NCBI GenBank assembly: GCA_051294375.1 | Contig: CM119269.1 | Location: 12,432,790-12,496,789 of the forward strand | Source: Paraspadella gotoi | Taxonomy: Eukaryota; Chaetognatha | Direction: 5' to 3' | DNA: 64,000 nt | Part shown: positions 1 to 45,375 of the stretch, piece by piece | Position numbering within the stretch: the first letter of the stretch is position 1 | Layout: every line of letters starts with the position of its first letter | Notes under the pieces: model-generated | The model's input: only the letters and a program-made list of their open reading frames with translations | Told to the model about the DNA's origin: nothing | Database searches by the model: none | Program-made: the position numbers and the translations under genes

Positions 1-699
1 GAGAGAGACAGAGAAAGAGAGAGAGTCCAAGCCCGGAGTCAAATACAGGAAGGAAAAAAATATCCCCACAGGAAGTCAGATCCAACGAAATCGAGCCTGG
101 AAGGATATCACGTAACCAAACACGTCACGTGACCAAACAAGCTCATGATAAAACAGTTTCACCAGGGAAAGGCTGATTAAAAGGGAGTACTTTCGGGCTA
201 CGGGCCAAGTTAATAATAATTCTATGATGCAATGGCTTCAATAAAGACAGTTCTTTTAAGCCACGGCTGCCTTAAAGACAGATTTACGATTAAACAACGA
301 AATGAAAGAATCAACAACTGAGTTAAAGATAGTTTCATGAAGTAATAGCGAAAGCTAAGTTAAGGATAGTTCCATTATGTAACAGCTAAGTTAAAGACAG
401 TTCAAGGAAGCGACAGCTAAGTTAAAGACGGTTCCTTTAAACGACGGCTCTGTAAAAGTCAGTTCTATAAGATGATATATAATGCTTGATAGATACAATA
501 AATTATTAAAAACAAATAAAGAATTAAACGAGTTTTAAGATAATTTTTTTTTGTTGCGCCTTTTGTTTTTCATCCCATTTTTTTCCTTTCGTAATTATTA
601 TCGTTCTAACGTTCGTCGTCGTCGTCATCGTCGTCTTCGTCATCGTCGTCGTCTCTTTCGTCGCCTTCGAAAAAAGCTTCGTCGCTAAAAGAAGCTGAA
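1..699. repeat. Duplicated segment, copy A (contig end)
   Basis: This block reappears at about 2316-3027 in the same orientation with scattered one- and two-base indels. It carries a short (GA)n start, unique-looking AT-rich sequence and an imperfect TCG/TCA trinucleotide tract near 617-665. Copy A stops exactly at the N gap, so it looks like the end of a contig whose alternate or uncorrected version lies in the next contig. No coding potential seen. Confidence 0.85.
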
Positions 700-709
700 N
701 NNNNNNNNN
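700..709. other. Assembly gap (10 N)
   Basis: Ten consecutive N. The sequence before the gap recurs 2.3 kb downstream, so the join is a scaffold join and the true distance is unknown. Confidence 0.99.
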
Positions 710-1550
710 AATCGGATCATCGACACGGGCTCATTGGTCCATTCCGATGGTGACTCATCCAATCAGCGGTTGATTTCGTCCGTTTTTGGTTCCGATTCCA
801 TCTCCGATGTGTTCAAAAGTCTTTAATTCATCCACGAGATTCGCTCCTACAAATATGTATATCTTTAAAAATCCATTATAACACAATCATTTCACAGAAA
901 TCGTCTTTCACGGTATTTTTTTTTCAATTTCTTTTTTTTTCTCCTCTCATTAACGTCTGATTATTTATGAAGTCGATAATTCGTAATAGGGAAAGAAAAA
1001 TGAGGACATTTATCGCCTTGTATCATGGCTTAGGTTTAATGCTGGGACTTATTCGTAAGAGATGAGAATATGAATGATAATTTAGGTGTTATGGTATTTC
1101 TTTTAGCTGACGGGCTGATTGGTATATTATTGTCTACTATACACTTCTAGGAAATTAAATATATATATTCACTTAATTATCTCCCGATTCATTTATTGAC
1201 ATGGGGAATCATTAATTCATTTATTGATTATTTTAATCCTTTGTTAGTTAATTTATTTACTACTTAATATTTCTACCTATTCACTATTCATTTACCTCAC
1301 GATCAAATTATTTATTCATTCATTTAACTATTCATATATTCATCCATTCATTTATTCGCCAAAACTTTTGACAAAAGCGGTCCTCTACGGTGATTCGCAC
1401 GTACATCGCACGTACATCGCACACAGTTGTAGACATCGTCGGTCGCGTGCGATCGCGCGTAAACAAAACTCGGTTTCTCTCCGAGTGAAAGCACGAGCTC
1501 TGGTTTGGGCACCGCAAGGATGGCGCGTAGTATGCGAACAACCATCCGTG

Positions 1551-1701
1551 AATGAGAGAGAGAGAGACGCAGAGAGAGAGAGGAGTGAGAGATAGTCGAG
1601 AGAGAGAGCAGGAAGGAGAGAGAGATGAGAGAGAGAGAGAGAGAGAGCCGAGAGAGATGAGAGAAGAGAGAGAGCAGACTGAGAGAGAGAGAGAGAGAGA
1701 G
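1551..1701. repeat. (GA)n microsatellite
   Basis: Interrupted GA/GAG tract of about 150 bp. Confidence 0.95.
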
Positions 1702-2227
1702 GAAAATAAACGATGATGATAAATGGAGAATAAAACGGGATCGTGAAGATGCAATGAGTTGCAGCGAGAATCTACGTATTGTTTTCTTTATCTAAAATAA
1801 ATTTAAACAAAATAAAAATAAAATCACTTATCATTTATTTCATTTCATGAAATTGGTACAAACATTACAAGCATAAGTGTAAACTGTAAAGTTGTGTACA
1901 ATTTTTTTTTTGGTACCAGTAATTTAAAACTTCAAATGAAATAAACCAGCAGAATAAATATTAATTAATGAGCGTTCTAGTTTATTTATTAAAGTGCTTT
2001 TTCAAAGAACAAGAACAACAGTTTAGCTATCGATTGATTTGAAAATAAAAATATTTTCGTAAATATAAAAAAGCAATATAAACATGAATCAATAAATAAA
2101 AGTGTCGCAGTGCAGAGACTGAGAGAGTAAAAAGGCGCATAAGAATAAAAAAAATTGAAAATCAATAACATCTCCAAGCAAAAGGGACAAATAAAACCCG
2201 GACATGGTGTCTGCTGACGACGTCAGA

Positions 2228-2247
2228 GAGCGAGGGGGAGAAGAGAG

Positions 2248-2321
<74 letters not shown>

Positions 2322-2332
2322 GAGAAAGAGAG
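2228..2332. repeat. (GA)n microsatellite
   Basis: Near-pure GA tract directly in front of the second copy of the duplicated block. Confidence 0.95.
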
Positions 2333-3027
2333 AGAGTCCCAAGCCCGGAGTCAAATACAGGAAGGAAAAATATCCCCACAGGAAGTCAGATCCAACGAAA
2401 TCGAGCCCGGAAGGATATCACGTAACCAAACACGTCACGTGACCAAACAAGGCTCATGATAAAAACAGTTTCACCAGGGAAAAGGCTGATTAAAAGGGAG
2501 TCTTTCGGGCTAACGGGCCCAATGTTAAATAATAATTTATGATGCAAATGGCTTCAATAAAGACAGTTCTTATTTAAGCCACGGCTGCCTTAAAGACAGA
2601 TTTACGATTAAACACCGAAATGAAGAATCACAACTGAGTTAAAGATAGTATTCATGAAGTAATAGCGAAAGCTAAGTTAAGGATAGTTCCATTATGTAAC
2701 AGCTAAGTTAAAGACAGTTCAATGGAAGCGACAGAGCTAAGTTAAAGACGACGGATTCTTTAAAGACGGCTCTGTAAAAGTCAGTTCTATAAGATGATAT
2801 ATAATGCTTGATAGTACAATTAAATTATTAAAACAAATAAAGAATTAAACGAGTTTTAAGATAATTTTTTTTTGTTGCGCCTTTTGTTTTTTCATCCATT
2901 TTTTTCCTTTCGTAATTATTATCGTTCTAACGTTCGTCGTCAGTCGTGCATCGTCGTCTTAGTCATCGTCGTCGTCTCTTTCGTCGCCTTCGAAAAAAGC
3001 TTCGTCGCTAAAAGAAGCTGAAAGGCT
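2316..3027. repeat. Duplicated segment, copy B
   Basis: Second copy of the block at 1-699, same order and orientation, with many small indels (for example longer A runs near 2460). It continues past the point where copy A is cut by the gap. Confidence 0.85.
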
Positions 3028-3056
3028 CTGGAGACGCTTGTCCCATAACCTCTTCT

Positions 3057-3087
3057 TCTCTTCTCTCTCTCTCTCTCTCTCGTCTCT

Positions 3088-3130
<43 letters not shown>

Positions 3131-3392
3131 TTTTCTTCTCTCTCTATCTCTCCTCACTTTTCTTCTCTCTCTCTCTCTACCGTGTCTCACTTTACTTTCT
3201 CCTCTCTCACTCCGCTCTCTCTCTCTCTTCATCTCTCTCTCTCCTCTCTACTATCTAGTCTTTGCTCTCTCTCTCTCACTTTATCTTTCTTTCTCTCTCT
3301 CTGTCTCTCTCTCTCTCTCTCTCTCATTCTCTCTTCTCTCTCTCTCTCTCATCTTATATCTTTCTCTCTCTCTCTCCCTCACTTTATATATA

Positions 3393-3423
<31 letters not shown>

Positions 3424-3508
3424 CTCTTTCTCTATGTCACTTTCTCTCTGTCGCCGCGGCGCAACTCTGGCGGGGGTCAACGCCAAACAATTTCTTGAAT
3501 GCTCTATC

Positions 3509-3562
<54 letters not shown>

Positions 3563-3610
3563 AGAGAGAAGAGAGAGAGAGAGAAAGAAAGAGAGAGAGA
3601 GAGAGAGAGC
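3057..3610. repeat. (CT)n then (GA)n compound microsatellite
   Basis: CT-rich tract (about 3057-3447), about 60 bp of unique sequence, then a GA tract (about 3510-3609). The two are complementary and could fold back over several hundred bases. Confidence 0.95.
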
Positions 3611-3842
3611 CTTTTTCTTTTAACCTTTTCGATTGCACCAAATTTTTTTGGCATTAGTTTGTTACGCTTCTTCTTTGTCCCCTCCTCCTCTTTCTCCTCC
3701 TCCTCCTCTTCCTCTTCCTCCTCCTATTCCATTTTTTCCCTTTTTTTCCTTTAAATTTATCGCGTAGTTTTGCTTTATTTCTCGACGTCCATTTTATACT
3801 AAAATACTTTGTATTTTTCCTCTCTTTTCGTTGCGAGTTTGA

Positions 3843-3994
3843 ATTTAAGAAAATATTTTTAATTGCAAAGACAACGATTTTTTATTGTTATTAAAACAAT
3901 GCTGATGAAGGCTCGAATTAAAGAGCCGAAACATGTACTGTTTTAATAACAATAAAAAATAGTTGTCCTTGCAATTAAAAATATTTTCTTAAAT
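3843..3994. repeat. Foldback element with hammerhead-like core
   Basis: Two 56-nt arms (3843-3898 and 3939-3994) are reverse complements with 2 mismatches. They flank a 40-nt centre holding CTGATGA, a 5-bp stem (GGCTC/GAGCC), then GAAACATGTA. The centre recurs at 11414, 30939, 48585 and, decayed, at 49393. CTGATGA - stem - GAAA is the hammerhead ribozyme core order; stem III would be AC/GT with a 2-nt loop. Here the last base is A rather than C and stem I is interrupted. Confidence 0.75.
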
Positions 3995-4297
3995 ACTAAA
4001 ATACTTCTGCAAATTTCTTTTTTAAATTAAAGAACTCTTGTTGAATGAGACATTTTTGTCACAAAAAAGCTTAAAATGAAATCTTGAAGATATGACGTAA
4101 TTACCTTTCCTTTCTTTTCTATTATCCCTTTCCCTATCTTTTCGTTTTCTTCCTCTTCCTTTTCCCCCCTTTTTTTCTTTTCCTTTTTCTTTCCAAAATT
4201 TTTGTCTGGGCCAACGAATTTCCCGCGAGGAACAAAAGAAGCCACTTAGGATTTAGACCCCCGAGGCAGAAATCAGTGACATTCAATTCTATCTCTT

Positions 4298-4302
<5 letters not shown>

Positions 4303-4342
<40 letters not shown>

Positions 4343-4547
4343 CTTTTTTTTTCTTTGTTTCTTTTTTTCTTTCATTTTTTTTCTATTTATTTTTCTCTCT
4401 CTCTCTCTTTCTCTCTTTCTCTCTTTCTCCCTCACACTCTCTCCGTCTCTCCCTCTCACTCTCCCTCTCTCTCTCTGTCTCTCCCTCTCACTCTCCCTCT
4501 CTCTCTCTGTCTCTCCCTCTCACTCTCCCTCTCTCTATCTGTCTCTC
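4303..4547. repeat. (CT)n microsatellite
   Basis: CT and CTCCCT-rich tract containing a tandem unit of about 46 bp repeated near 4430-4530. Confidence 0.9.
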
Positions 4548-4718
4548 TTTGAAAAAGTCGGTCTTTATTTCAACGTTCCGGAGGAGGCGGACTTTGGCGC
4601 GTCTCTCGCCGTCCCTTTCCTCTGAAGGAAATTCCTCGTTTGTCATCGGTTGTTTGAAGACTGACTGACCGACTGCCTGACTGACCTACTGAATGAAGAA
4701 GGAAAAAGGAAATAGGAG

Positions 4719-4802
4719 GAATGAGAGAGAAGAGGGAGAGAGGAGAGAGAGAGAGAGAGGAGAGAGAGAGAAGAGAGAGAGAGAGAAGAGAAGAGAGAGG
4801 AG
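4719..4802. repeat. (GA)n microsatellite
   Basis: GA-rich tract. Confidence 0.9.
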
Positions 4803-4952
4803 AAAAACAGGAGGGAGAAAGAGGAAAGACATTAGACATACATATTAACGGAAGACAGAGGGTGCTATATGAAATTGCGTACAACAATATAAAAATTATC
4901 CATCCATTCCACAAAATAAGCTATCCCGCCCCCGACCCCGGACAGAGATACA

Positions 4953-4962
4953 GAGATAGATT

Positions 4963-5000
<38 letters not shown>

Positions 5001-5002
5001 CG
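4953..5002. repeat. (GATA)n microsatellite
   Basis: About twelve GATA units. Confidence 0.95.
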
Positions 5003-5281
5003 GATAGACAGGGTATCACTGATAGAGAGAGAGAAAGAGAGAGTGCACTAGATGTGAACCTAAGTGTCGACTGACGACCGACCGACCAGTCCTTCACGCG
5101 GGCGACGTCGCCATTAAATCGTAATTAGAATTAAACTTTACATCAGAGAAACAAAAAACGATAGAGAGCGAGAAACAAATGAAGGAGACGGAGTCGATCT
5201 AAAGCCTTACCTTTTTCTCCCCCCCCCCCTCCGTCCCCCTACCTTCTACCCACCCAACCCCCGACCACCTCCATCTCTCAG

Positions 5282-34988
<29,707 letters not shown>

Positions 34989-37770
34989 TTCCATCTTTTT
35001 TTAGGAGGTTCCATCCTTAGGGAATATTTTAATCGATCGGAAACTAAATTTAAAAAAAAATTGTTATTTGAATGAATTTTTCCGTAGTTTCATTAAATCG
35101 TGTAGTGCATATGTATGTGTTTATAAAAACTTTATTAGAAGCTAATTAATAAATTATGAAATTATACTGCATGGTCTTTAAAAGGTACAAATTAGAGAAC
35201 GCTATCAAAACTATTCTCTCTGCTGGACTAGGGAGAAGGCATTTTAGTTGAAAAAGTGTGCGCGCATTACGTACATCAGTAATTTGGTTTTATTTACTTA
35301 CTTATTTACTTTACAGTCAACAACTCTGTTTAAAAATTTGCAATGCAAACTTTCAATAGCTCAATAGCTCATTAAGATCTGGCCTATTTCAAGTTTCTGA
35401 GCTCGCGAAAAATAATGACACCTCGTCAAATGTCGCTCTTTTACACTTCCTCATTGTCATTCGCTCTCAAATAGAAATTTAAACAATCAGCCATTCATTC
35501 CATTGCAGTATTACGGCATTCATCACAGGCATACTGGAGCTAGAGAGTATAAAGGATGATTCTTAAATCTTTATTTTATTACTTTTTTAAATTCTAGACT
35601 TTTACAGTAATTTCATTCAACTAGTAATGAAAAATACCTTTTTCTACATTCTTTATTTTAAGTTCCTATTGAAATAAATTACTTGATAGTCCTGACAGAA
35701 AATTGACATCATTCGTGTCACCCACATTGATGGAGCGAAATTTTTTGTTGAGCTGAAATACTAAATGTTCAATTGTTTATGCTCTGAATGAATTTAGCAT
35801 AGCTTCATGTTTTTAACATTTTTTGATCGTACTATTTTAATTGTTAAATAACGAAAATTGATGACAAAAAATTATTTTCCTAAATCGAAAGTTTTATAAT
35901 TTTTTTACATAAATTGAAGTAATTGTATCATCTTGAGATGACTTTACTGTTGAATTCTATGTATTAGTGATACATGAATAATCCGTATTATGCGATTAAA
36001 AAGTTGTTTGCTTGCCTTTAATTATGAATTAAAACATCGTTGTCCTTTCAAATCAATTTTTTAAATGCAGATATAGAATCAAGAGACATAAAAGAGATCA
36101 TACCACGCATATATATTTATACAGTCTTGTGCAAAAAAAAGAAAACACTGTTAAATTTTGAATTACGAGCGTTTTAAGCATGTATTTAAAAAAAAAATTA
36201 AATGTTAAATTTAGATTTTTTAAAGGGGAATCTATATGTAAATATATGTATGTGTAAATATAATACCAATTTCATAAAACAAAATCGGCCAAGTCATTCA
36301 AGAGAGACAAGTGGTCAAAATCAATATGGGGAAAAAAACATTTTTGAAGATTTGCAGAAAACCGAAGATGCCATTCAGCCTTAATTTTTGGGCGTTGCAA
36401 TCATCTATCCAAAAAGTTAAAAAAATAAAAATGGGAAATATTGATTTTTGAAAGAGAAATCAATACGTGTCAATTAAATAAAGTCGGTTCAGACATTCAA
36501 GGTTAAAAATGCGTCAATTTTCTTCTTCTCTAACTCTGTGTAGTTATTTTTTTTAAATAATTGCTTACAAAGGGATGACTGAATTTTAACCAAATTTTCA
36601 CTAATAATTCATTTTTCTATGAACATTATTGATTTATAATAAAGGAATAAAAGAATGTTGTCCTCAACAAAACAAATATACCATTTCAGGTGGGGAAAAA
36701 TTGGTCAATTGAAATTATGGATAAATGATAAACTGTAGTGGATTATATGACTTATGGATAGTTTTTTACCTTGTTATTAATAATCTTACAGCATTTTAAA
36801 TTTAATGCAAAGAATATCTTGCATATATTTTATTGTACTCGCCCCCTTAGTTCATTTTATTTAATACCAATTATCGGTTGATACACAGCTGAGATTACGC
36901 AGACTTAAGGCATGGTACTCTTTCATAGCAACCGAGACGCACGAGGGAGGATGAAAGGAAAATGCGGACCTCAGTGAAGCCTAAGTAGGACAAGAGAAAG
37001 AAAAAGATAAACGAAAAAATGAATAGATGAGAAACCAAAACTGGAGAGAAAGTATTCGTTTGAAACACGACTCATTTTTCATGGTCAGTCAGCGGCTCCT
37101 TGTCTTTCGCTTCCTTCATCTATCGCTCGCTTCCAACAGAAGATTTGACCTTCCAAAGTTAATGATCGGAATTGAGGAAATACTTCTAAAAGTTTTTAGA
37201 TTATTTTAATATTGATATGGTTTATAAATAAAAACATTTTAAAATTATCTAGTCAGAAAAATATATAGATCAAGAAAAATTTACAACCCTTCAAAAAGCA
37301 AATTTTAATTCTCTTTAATATAACTTAATGGAAGCATGCGCAAAAACAAGTTATAAAAATGTTTATATTCTGTTTTCTACGAATTATAAATAGATAAAAA
37401 ATATATGTCACGCTGTCAATACATGCAATGCTACTCTATCAAATTTCCTGAATAATTATGAGACTAATTGCATTCAACTTACTTGTTTTACTGTCCTCAT
37501 TCTAATTCGATATACTAACAACTGGGCAAAAATACTCGCACATGTGAAATGCGTTGTTTTTTTGTCGAACCGAACCTCTTCCAACAAAGCGACATCTGTG
37601 GCCGATTCGAAGAGGCCGTAAACGATGTCGCTGTCTTCTCTCTTTCCGACGGGCGACGCATGCGCCGCCGTCGAAGCGGTTCGCCTCGCCTCGCCTCGCC
37701 TCTGCCGCCGTGACACGTGTGTGCCCAAAGAATGAGACACGCCGGTGACTCGAGTCACTCTCTCTTCGCG
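34989..37770. other. Non-genic region
   Basis: AT-rich, no splice-supported coding segment on either strand. A GC-richer stretch from about 37560 to 37770 (with GCCTCGCCTCGCCT repeats) leads into the EF-1alpha promoter. Confidence 0.6.
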
Positions 37771-37773
37771 CCT

Positions 37774-37780
37774 CTTTATA
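37774..37780 (+). promoter_or_regulatory. TATA-like box upstream of EF-1alpha copy 1
   Basis: TTTATAA after a GC-rich stretch. About 15-25 bp later comes TTTTCCTTCGC, a pyrimidine-rich start as expected of a TOP mRNA. A 5'UTR intron would end at the acceptor TTCTTTTCTTACAG (38086). Confidence 0.45.
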
Positions 37781-38182
37781 ACCAAAGCATTTTCCTTCGC
37801 TTAAAGTTTTTTCTCGATTCCATCAACAAAATATTTGGTTTCTTTTTTATTTTCCTTTTCTCGGGGCGTTTCTCCATCGAAAAAAAGTCGGCATATGGCT
37901 GGCTGACTGCCTCTCACGTGTTGAAAATTTTTGCAACCTAACCGACAGCCTTAAGCCATTTTTTTTCTTTTTTGGTCGTATGTTTCTTCGTTTCGCAATC
38001 GGACATTGTCTATATCATTTGCGTTTCATGTGAATGTGTTCACACGCGGGTTTTTTTTCCTAACTGTTCTCGTTCTTTTCTTACAGGGCGTGAAGATCTC
38101 TTTAAGTTCGTTCCGCTCTTTAATTAAAACTTTGCTAATACTCCAAAGATTTTGCGTATTTAAAATCGCTTAAACCCAAAAA

Positions 38183-41100
38183 ATGCCGAAAGAAAAGGTT
38201 CACATCAACATCGTCGTCATCGGCCATGTCGACTCCGGGAAATCCACCACGACTGGTCATCTGATCTACAAATGCGGTGGCATTGACAAACGTGTCATCG
38301 AGAAGTTCGAGAAGGAAGCCCAGGAGGTGAGTCTACTTCTGAAGATGTTCTAATTTGTATCCAGTTTTTTTTATATGATTATATTTCATTATTATATATC
38401 AGATGGGCAAAGGTTCCTTCAAGTATGCTTGGGTTTTGGACAAGCTAAAGGCCGAGCGTGAGCGTGGTATCACCATTGACATCGCCCTGTGGAAGTTCCA
38501 GACCGATAACTTTTACATCACCATTATTGACGCTCCGGGTCACAGGTAGTTTCCTTATTTTCTAACTGACTTGAAATTTTTTTAACTGCAGTTAAAGAGC
38601 ATTTAGGTTTTATTCCTATTTCTTTTTCCTAGGGATTTCATCAAAAACATGATTACCGGTACCTCTCAAGCCGATTGCGCTGTTCTGATTGTTGCTGCCG
38701 GAACTGGTGCGTATTTAATCAGTTGCTAAATATATCATTTTATGGCTAATCTTTCTTCTACTTAACCATTTTTTTCTTCAGGCGAGTTTGAGGCTGGCAT
38801 CTCTAAAGAAGGTCAGACGCGCGAGCACGCTCTTCTCGCTTACACCCTGGGAGTTAAACAACTCATCGTTGGCGTTAACAAGATGGACACGACGGCTCCC
38901 AAGCCTTACAGCGAAGAGCGTTTCTTGGAAATCCGTAAGGAGGTTCAAAATTACATCAAGAAGATCGGTTACAATCCCAAGGAGGTCATATTTTGCCCCA
39001 TTTCTGGCTGGCATGGAGATAACATGCTGGAAAAGTCTGAGAAGATGACGTGGTGGGCTAGTGTAAGTTCAAAACACTATTTGTATTGGATTAGTACTTG
39101 TCTGTTGGCGCTCTTTTCAATTACATTATTACTTGGCCTTTAGGGTTATGGTGATGGCAAGAAAGAGAAGGGCTGGGCCAAGGAAACTAAGGAAGGTGGT
39201 GCCAAGTCTGGCATGACCCTCATTGATGCTCTGGACTCAATCAACCCACCCAAGCGTCCCACTGACAAGCCTCTTCGTCTCCTCTGCAAGATGTTTACAA
39301 AATTGGTGGAATTGGCACAGTGCCTGTTGGTGAGGCTCTTTAAAACTAAATTCCTGATGCAGACTAGAAGCTGTTAACTTTTGACAGTTTCTCTATTAAG
39401 TCAGGAATATCAAAATTAAGCTTATCGCGTGATCTATGGCATACTTATTGCAATGATAGGTTACCCCGTGGCTTACTCACAATAAAATGGCTTCTCTGGT
39501 ACCATCTTTTATTTCCTAATCTTTTTTCTTATTTCTAGGCCGTGTTGAAACTGGCAAACTCAAACCCGGCATGGTGGTTAATTTTGCTCCAGCCAATGTT
39601 ACCACTGAGGTTAGTAAAAATATTTTCTTAGATTTTTTTTCCCTTAGACACGATCAGTTAAGGGTTTACCTGCCCACTGATCAGCGAGAAGGGGCCCGGA
39701 ATAATAATGAAGAGATGCCCACCTCGCAGTGTCTTAAATCAATGCCTTCATTCTTTTGAATGATCTAGTATATTCCATAATGTTCCTTGAGCTCTATGGG
39801 CTATAACATGGGACATTGTCCATACTAGCAACAACCATTAATTAATTTTTACAGTGATGAGGTATTTAAATATCAAATTAATTATGTTAAAAAATTAATT
39901 TTAGGTAGCCATTTCTGATGAAATTTATATGCTATGTATACAGTATTAAAATAATTATGAGCATGGCTTATGGTATCAAAAATGCTTTTTTCTAAAGGTA
40001 CTAGCTTAATTAAAATTATATTACTATATAAAGATAGAAAAAAAAATTTAAATCTTACCTTTTTTTTATAGATTCTGATAAAGCATAAAAAGTTAAATAA
40101 AAAATATTAGTTTTTAAAATTTTTTGTTTTTTAAGTGATAATGTAAAAAAATTATGGTCTTCTTATTTTTGACTCGCTTATCATAAAAATATTTCCAGAA
40201 TTATACTTTGTGTAGACAACTTTTTATGAGCCATCTGGATTTAAAATTTCCAAAAAGGTATTTTGGCCTTTATCTACAAAAAAATATTAATAAATTAATT
40301 ACTTGGTATAGAGCCATGTAAGCATTTTTTTCCCCATTGAAAGTATACTTAAAAATGTATAAATTTTTATATGAGCCAGTACTTGCTCTCAATTTTTGAC
40401 TCACCCCATTGTGGCTACCCCTATTTCAGGTCAAGTCTGTGGAAATGCACCACGAGTCTTTGCCGAGGCTCTACCCGGAGACAACGTCGGTTTCAACGTA
40501 AAGAACGTCTCCGTTAAGGAGATCCGTCGTGGAAATGTCGCTTCTGACTCGAAGAACGACCCCGCCAAGGAGTGCAAGAACTTCATGGCTCAGGTAAATA
40601 GTTAACACATGTAATAATCAATATCTACAGAAATATTTAGTTGATTATAAACTACTGAGTAACCATTAATTCATTAACCGGTATTTTATTTAAGACAGGT
40701 TTTTATTTTTTTAATTTTTTTCATTCTCTTTTAGGTGATCGTTCTCAACCATCCTGGTCAGATTAAAAACGGGTATGCCCCTGTCATGGATTGCCACACC
40801 GCTCACATTGCTGTCAAGTTTGAAGAGATTCTTAAGCGGTAAGATTATAATCACTTAATGACCTTAAGCATCTCGTTAATTCGTATTTTAATTTTATAAT
40901 TTAGTTGTGATCGCCGTTCCGGCAAGGAGTTGGAGGCCTTCCCCAAAACAATCAAGAACGGTGACGCCGCCATCGTTGAAATGATTCCCTCAAAGCCAAT
41001 GGCGGTTTGAGGCCTTCCTCGGACTACCCCGCGCACTTCGAACGCACCCGATTCGCCGTTCGTGACATGAGGCAGACCGTCGCCGTCGGCGTCATCAAGC

Positions 41101-41253
41101 AGGTCAGTTCCGCTTTTCTATTCTTTGCCTTTTTTTTTCTTTTTACCTATTTGCCAACCGTTCACTTTTACCCTTTAACAACAGGTGACGAAGAAGGAAG
41201 CGGCGGGTGGCAAAGTGACAAAGGCCGCCGAAAAGGCGCAAAAGAAGAAGTGA
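38183..41253 (+). CDS. EEF1A: Translation elongation factor 1-alpha, copy 1 (with frameshifts)
   Basis: GTPase that delivers aminoacyl-tRNA to the ribosome. Exons: 38183-38326, 38403-38545, 38633-38706, 38782-39062, 39144-39329, 39539-39609, 40430-40593, 40735-40838, 40905-41102, 41185-41253. Seen: P-loop [17 protein letters not shown] and the Lys-rich C-terminus. Against copy 2 (52776-58789) it lacks one base near 39280 (CGTCTCCTC) and one near 40464 (TTGCCGAGG), and gains bases near 41007, 41018 and 41029, where PPLGRF is replaced. As written the frame is broken at least four times. Either base-calling errors or early pseudogene decay; intact splice sites and snoRNAs argue for a gene that is still transcribed. 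Confidence 0.9.
39347..39484 (+). ncRNA. H/ACA snoRNA candidate (EF-1alpha copy 1 intron 5)
   Basis: Hairpin 1: perfect ATTCCTGA/TCAGGAAT (39350-39357, 39401-39408) with an inner 9-bp stem AGAAGCTGT/ACAGTTTCT. Then an H-box-like AAATTA. Hairpin 2: TAAGC/GCTTA with inner GTGATCTAT/ATAGGTTAC. ACA at 39479-39481, 14 nt after the inner stem, as in the family. The short matching intron of copy 2 lacks it. Confidence 0.75.
39646..39836 (+). ncRNA. U17/snR30-like H/ACA snoRNA, copy 1
   Basis: The 191-nt block is almost identical to 56633-56823 while flanking intron sequence differs. 5' domain: AGACAC/GTGTCT closing two hairpins (GATCAGT/ACTGATC and GCGAG/CTCGC). H-box AAATCA at 39736. A small TCATTC-TTTT-GAATGA hairpin. 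3' hairpin CTAGTAT/ATACTAG, AATGTTCC/GGGACATT. ACA at 39831, 3 nt from the inferred end. Inside the 3' hairpin, ATATTCC follows the lower stem and CCAT precedes its return strand, where U17 carries its m1 (AUAUUCCU) and m2 (AAACCAU) 18S-binding motifs. The identity is inferred. Confidence 0.75.
39895..40425. repeat. Dispersed repeat family B, copy 1
   Basis: AT-rich intronic stretch alignable with 54055-54670 and 54845-55380 (shared TTATGAGC(C/T)ATCTG and TTGACTCRCCCCATTG). Related fragments occur near 29.0 kb. Confidence 0.7.
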
Positions 41254-45067
<3,814 letters not shown>

Positions 45068-45375
45068 TCAGGTCCTAGGTCTCGCCACTCGCGCATTTAT
45101 TGACAATCTCCAAATGCTCGTTAAAAAGCTGTAACTTTTGATTATCAGCAACTATTTTAAACGCAATTTTACATATACTCATTCTTTTTTTAATTTTATA
45201 CTCAACCGTAACAACCTCCTTGCCATAATTGATTCTTCTTCAGTGCATTGTTATTTTTCAAATTATATGTTATATTGTTATTTTTAAAAACCGCGTTAAC
45301 TTATTTTTCCTAATCATGAAGAGTTAACGATTGAACTTTTTTTCACAGATTAATAAATTGAGGTTAATATTTAAA
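45068..45375. other. Intergenic, alpha-tubulin to RPL3
   Basis: 308 bp with no coding sequence. The acceptor-like TTTTTTTTCACAG ends at 45348, 27 nt before the RPL3 ATG. Confidence 0.6.

Larger units (their letters stand above)
710..5281. other. Non-genic, microsatellite-rich region
   Basis: No splice-supported coding segment found on either strand. It contains AT-rich sequence, GA/CT microsatellites, a GATA tract and a foldback element. The long open frames here are simple-sequence artefacts (Ser/Leu or Glu/Arg runs). Any 5' exons of the CUB gene (signal peptide, first exon) would have to lie here or further left; I could not identify them. Confidence 0.6.

Noticed and set aside
3038-3754. 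Long open frame of Ser/Leu repeats
   Set aside because: Translation of a (CT)n microsatellite. The same applies to all Leu-Ser and Arg-Glu frames near 2.2, 4.3, 6.1, 13.3, 20.8, 25.4, 27.8 and 28.2 kb.
3843-3994. Foldback read as a transcription terminator
   Set aside because: Same core recurs in other elements with unrelated arms, and this is a eukaryotic genome; a mobile or ribozyme-like element fits better.
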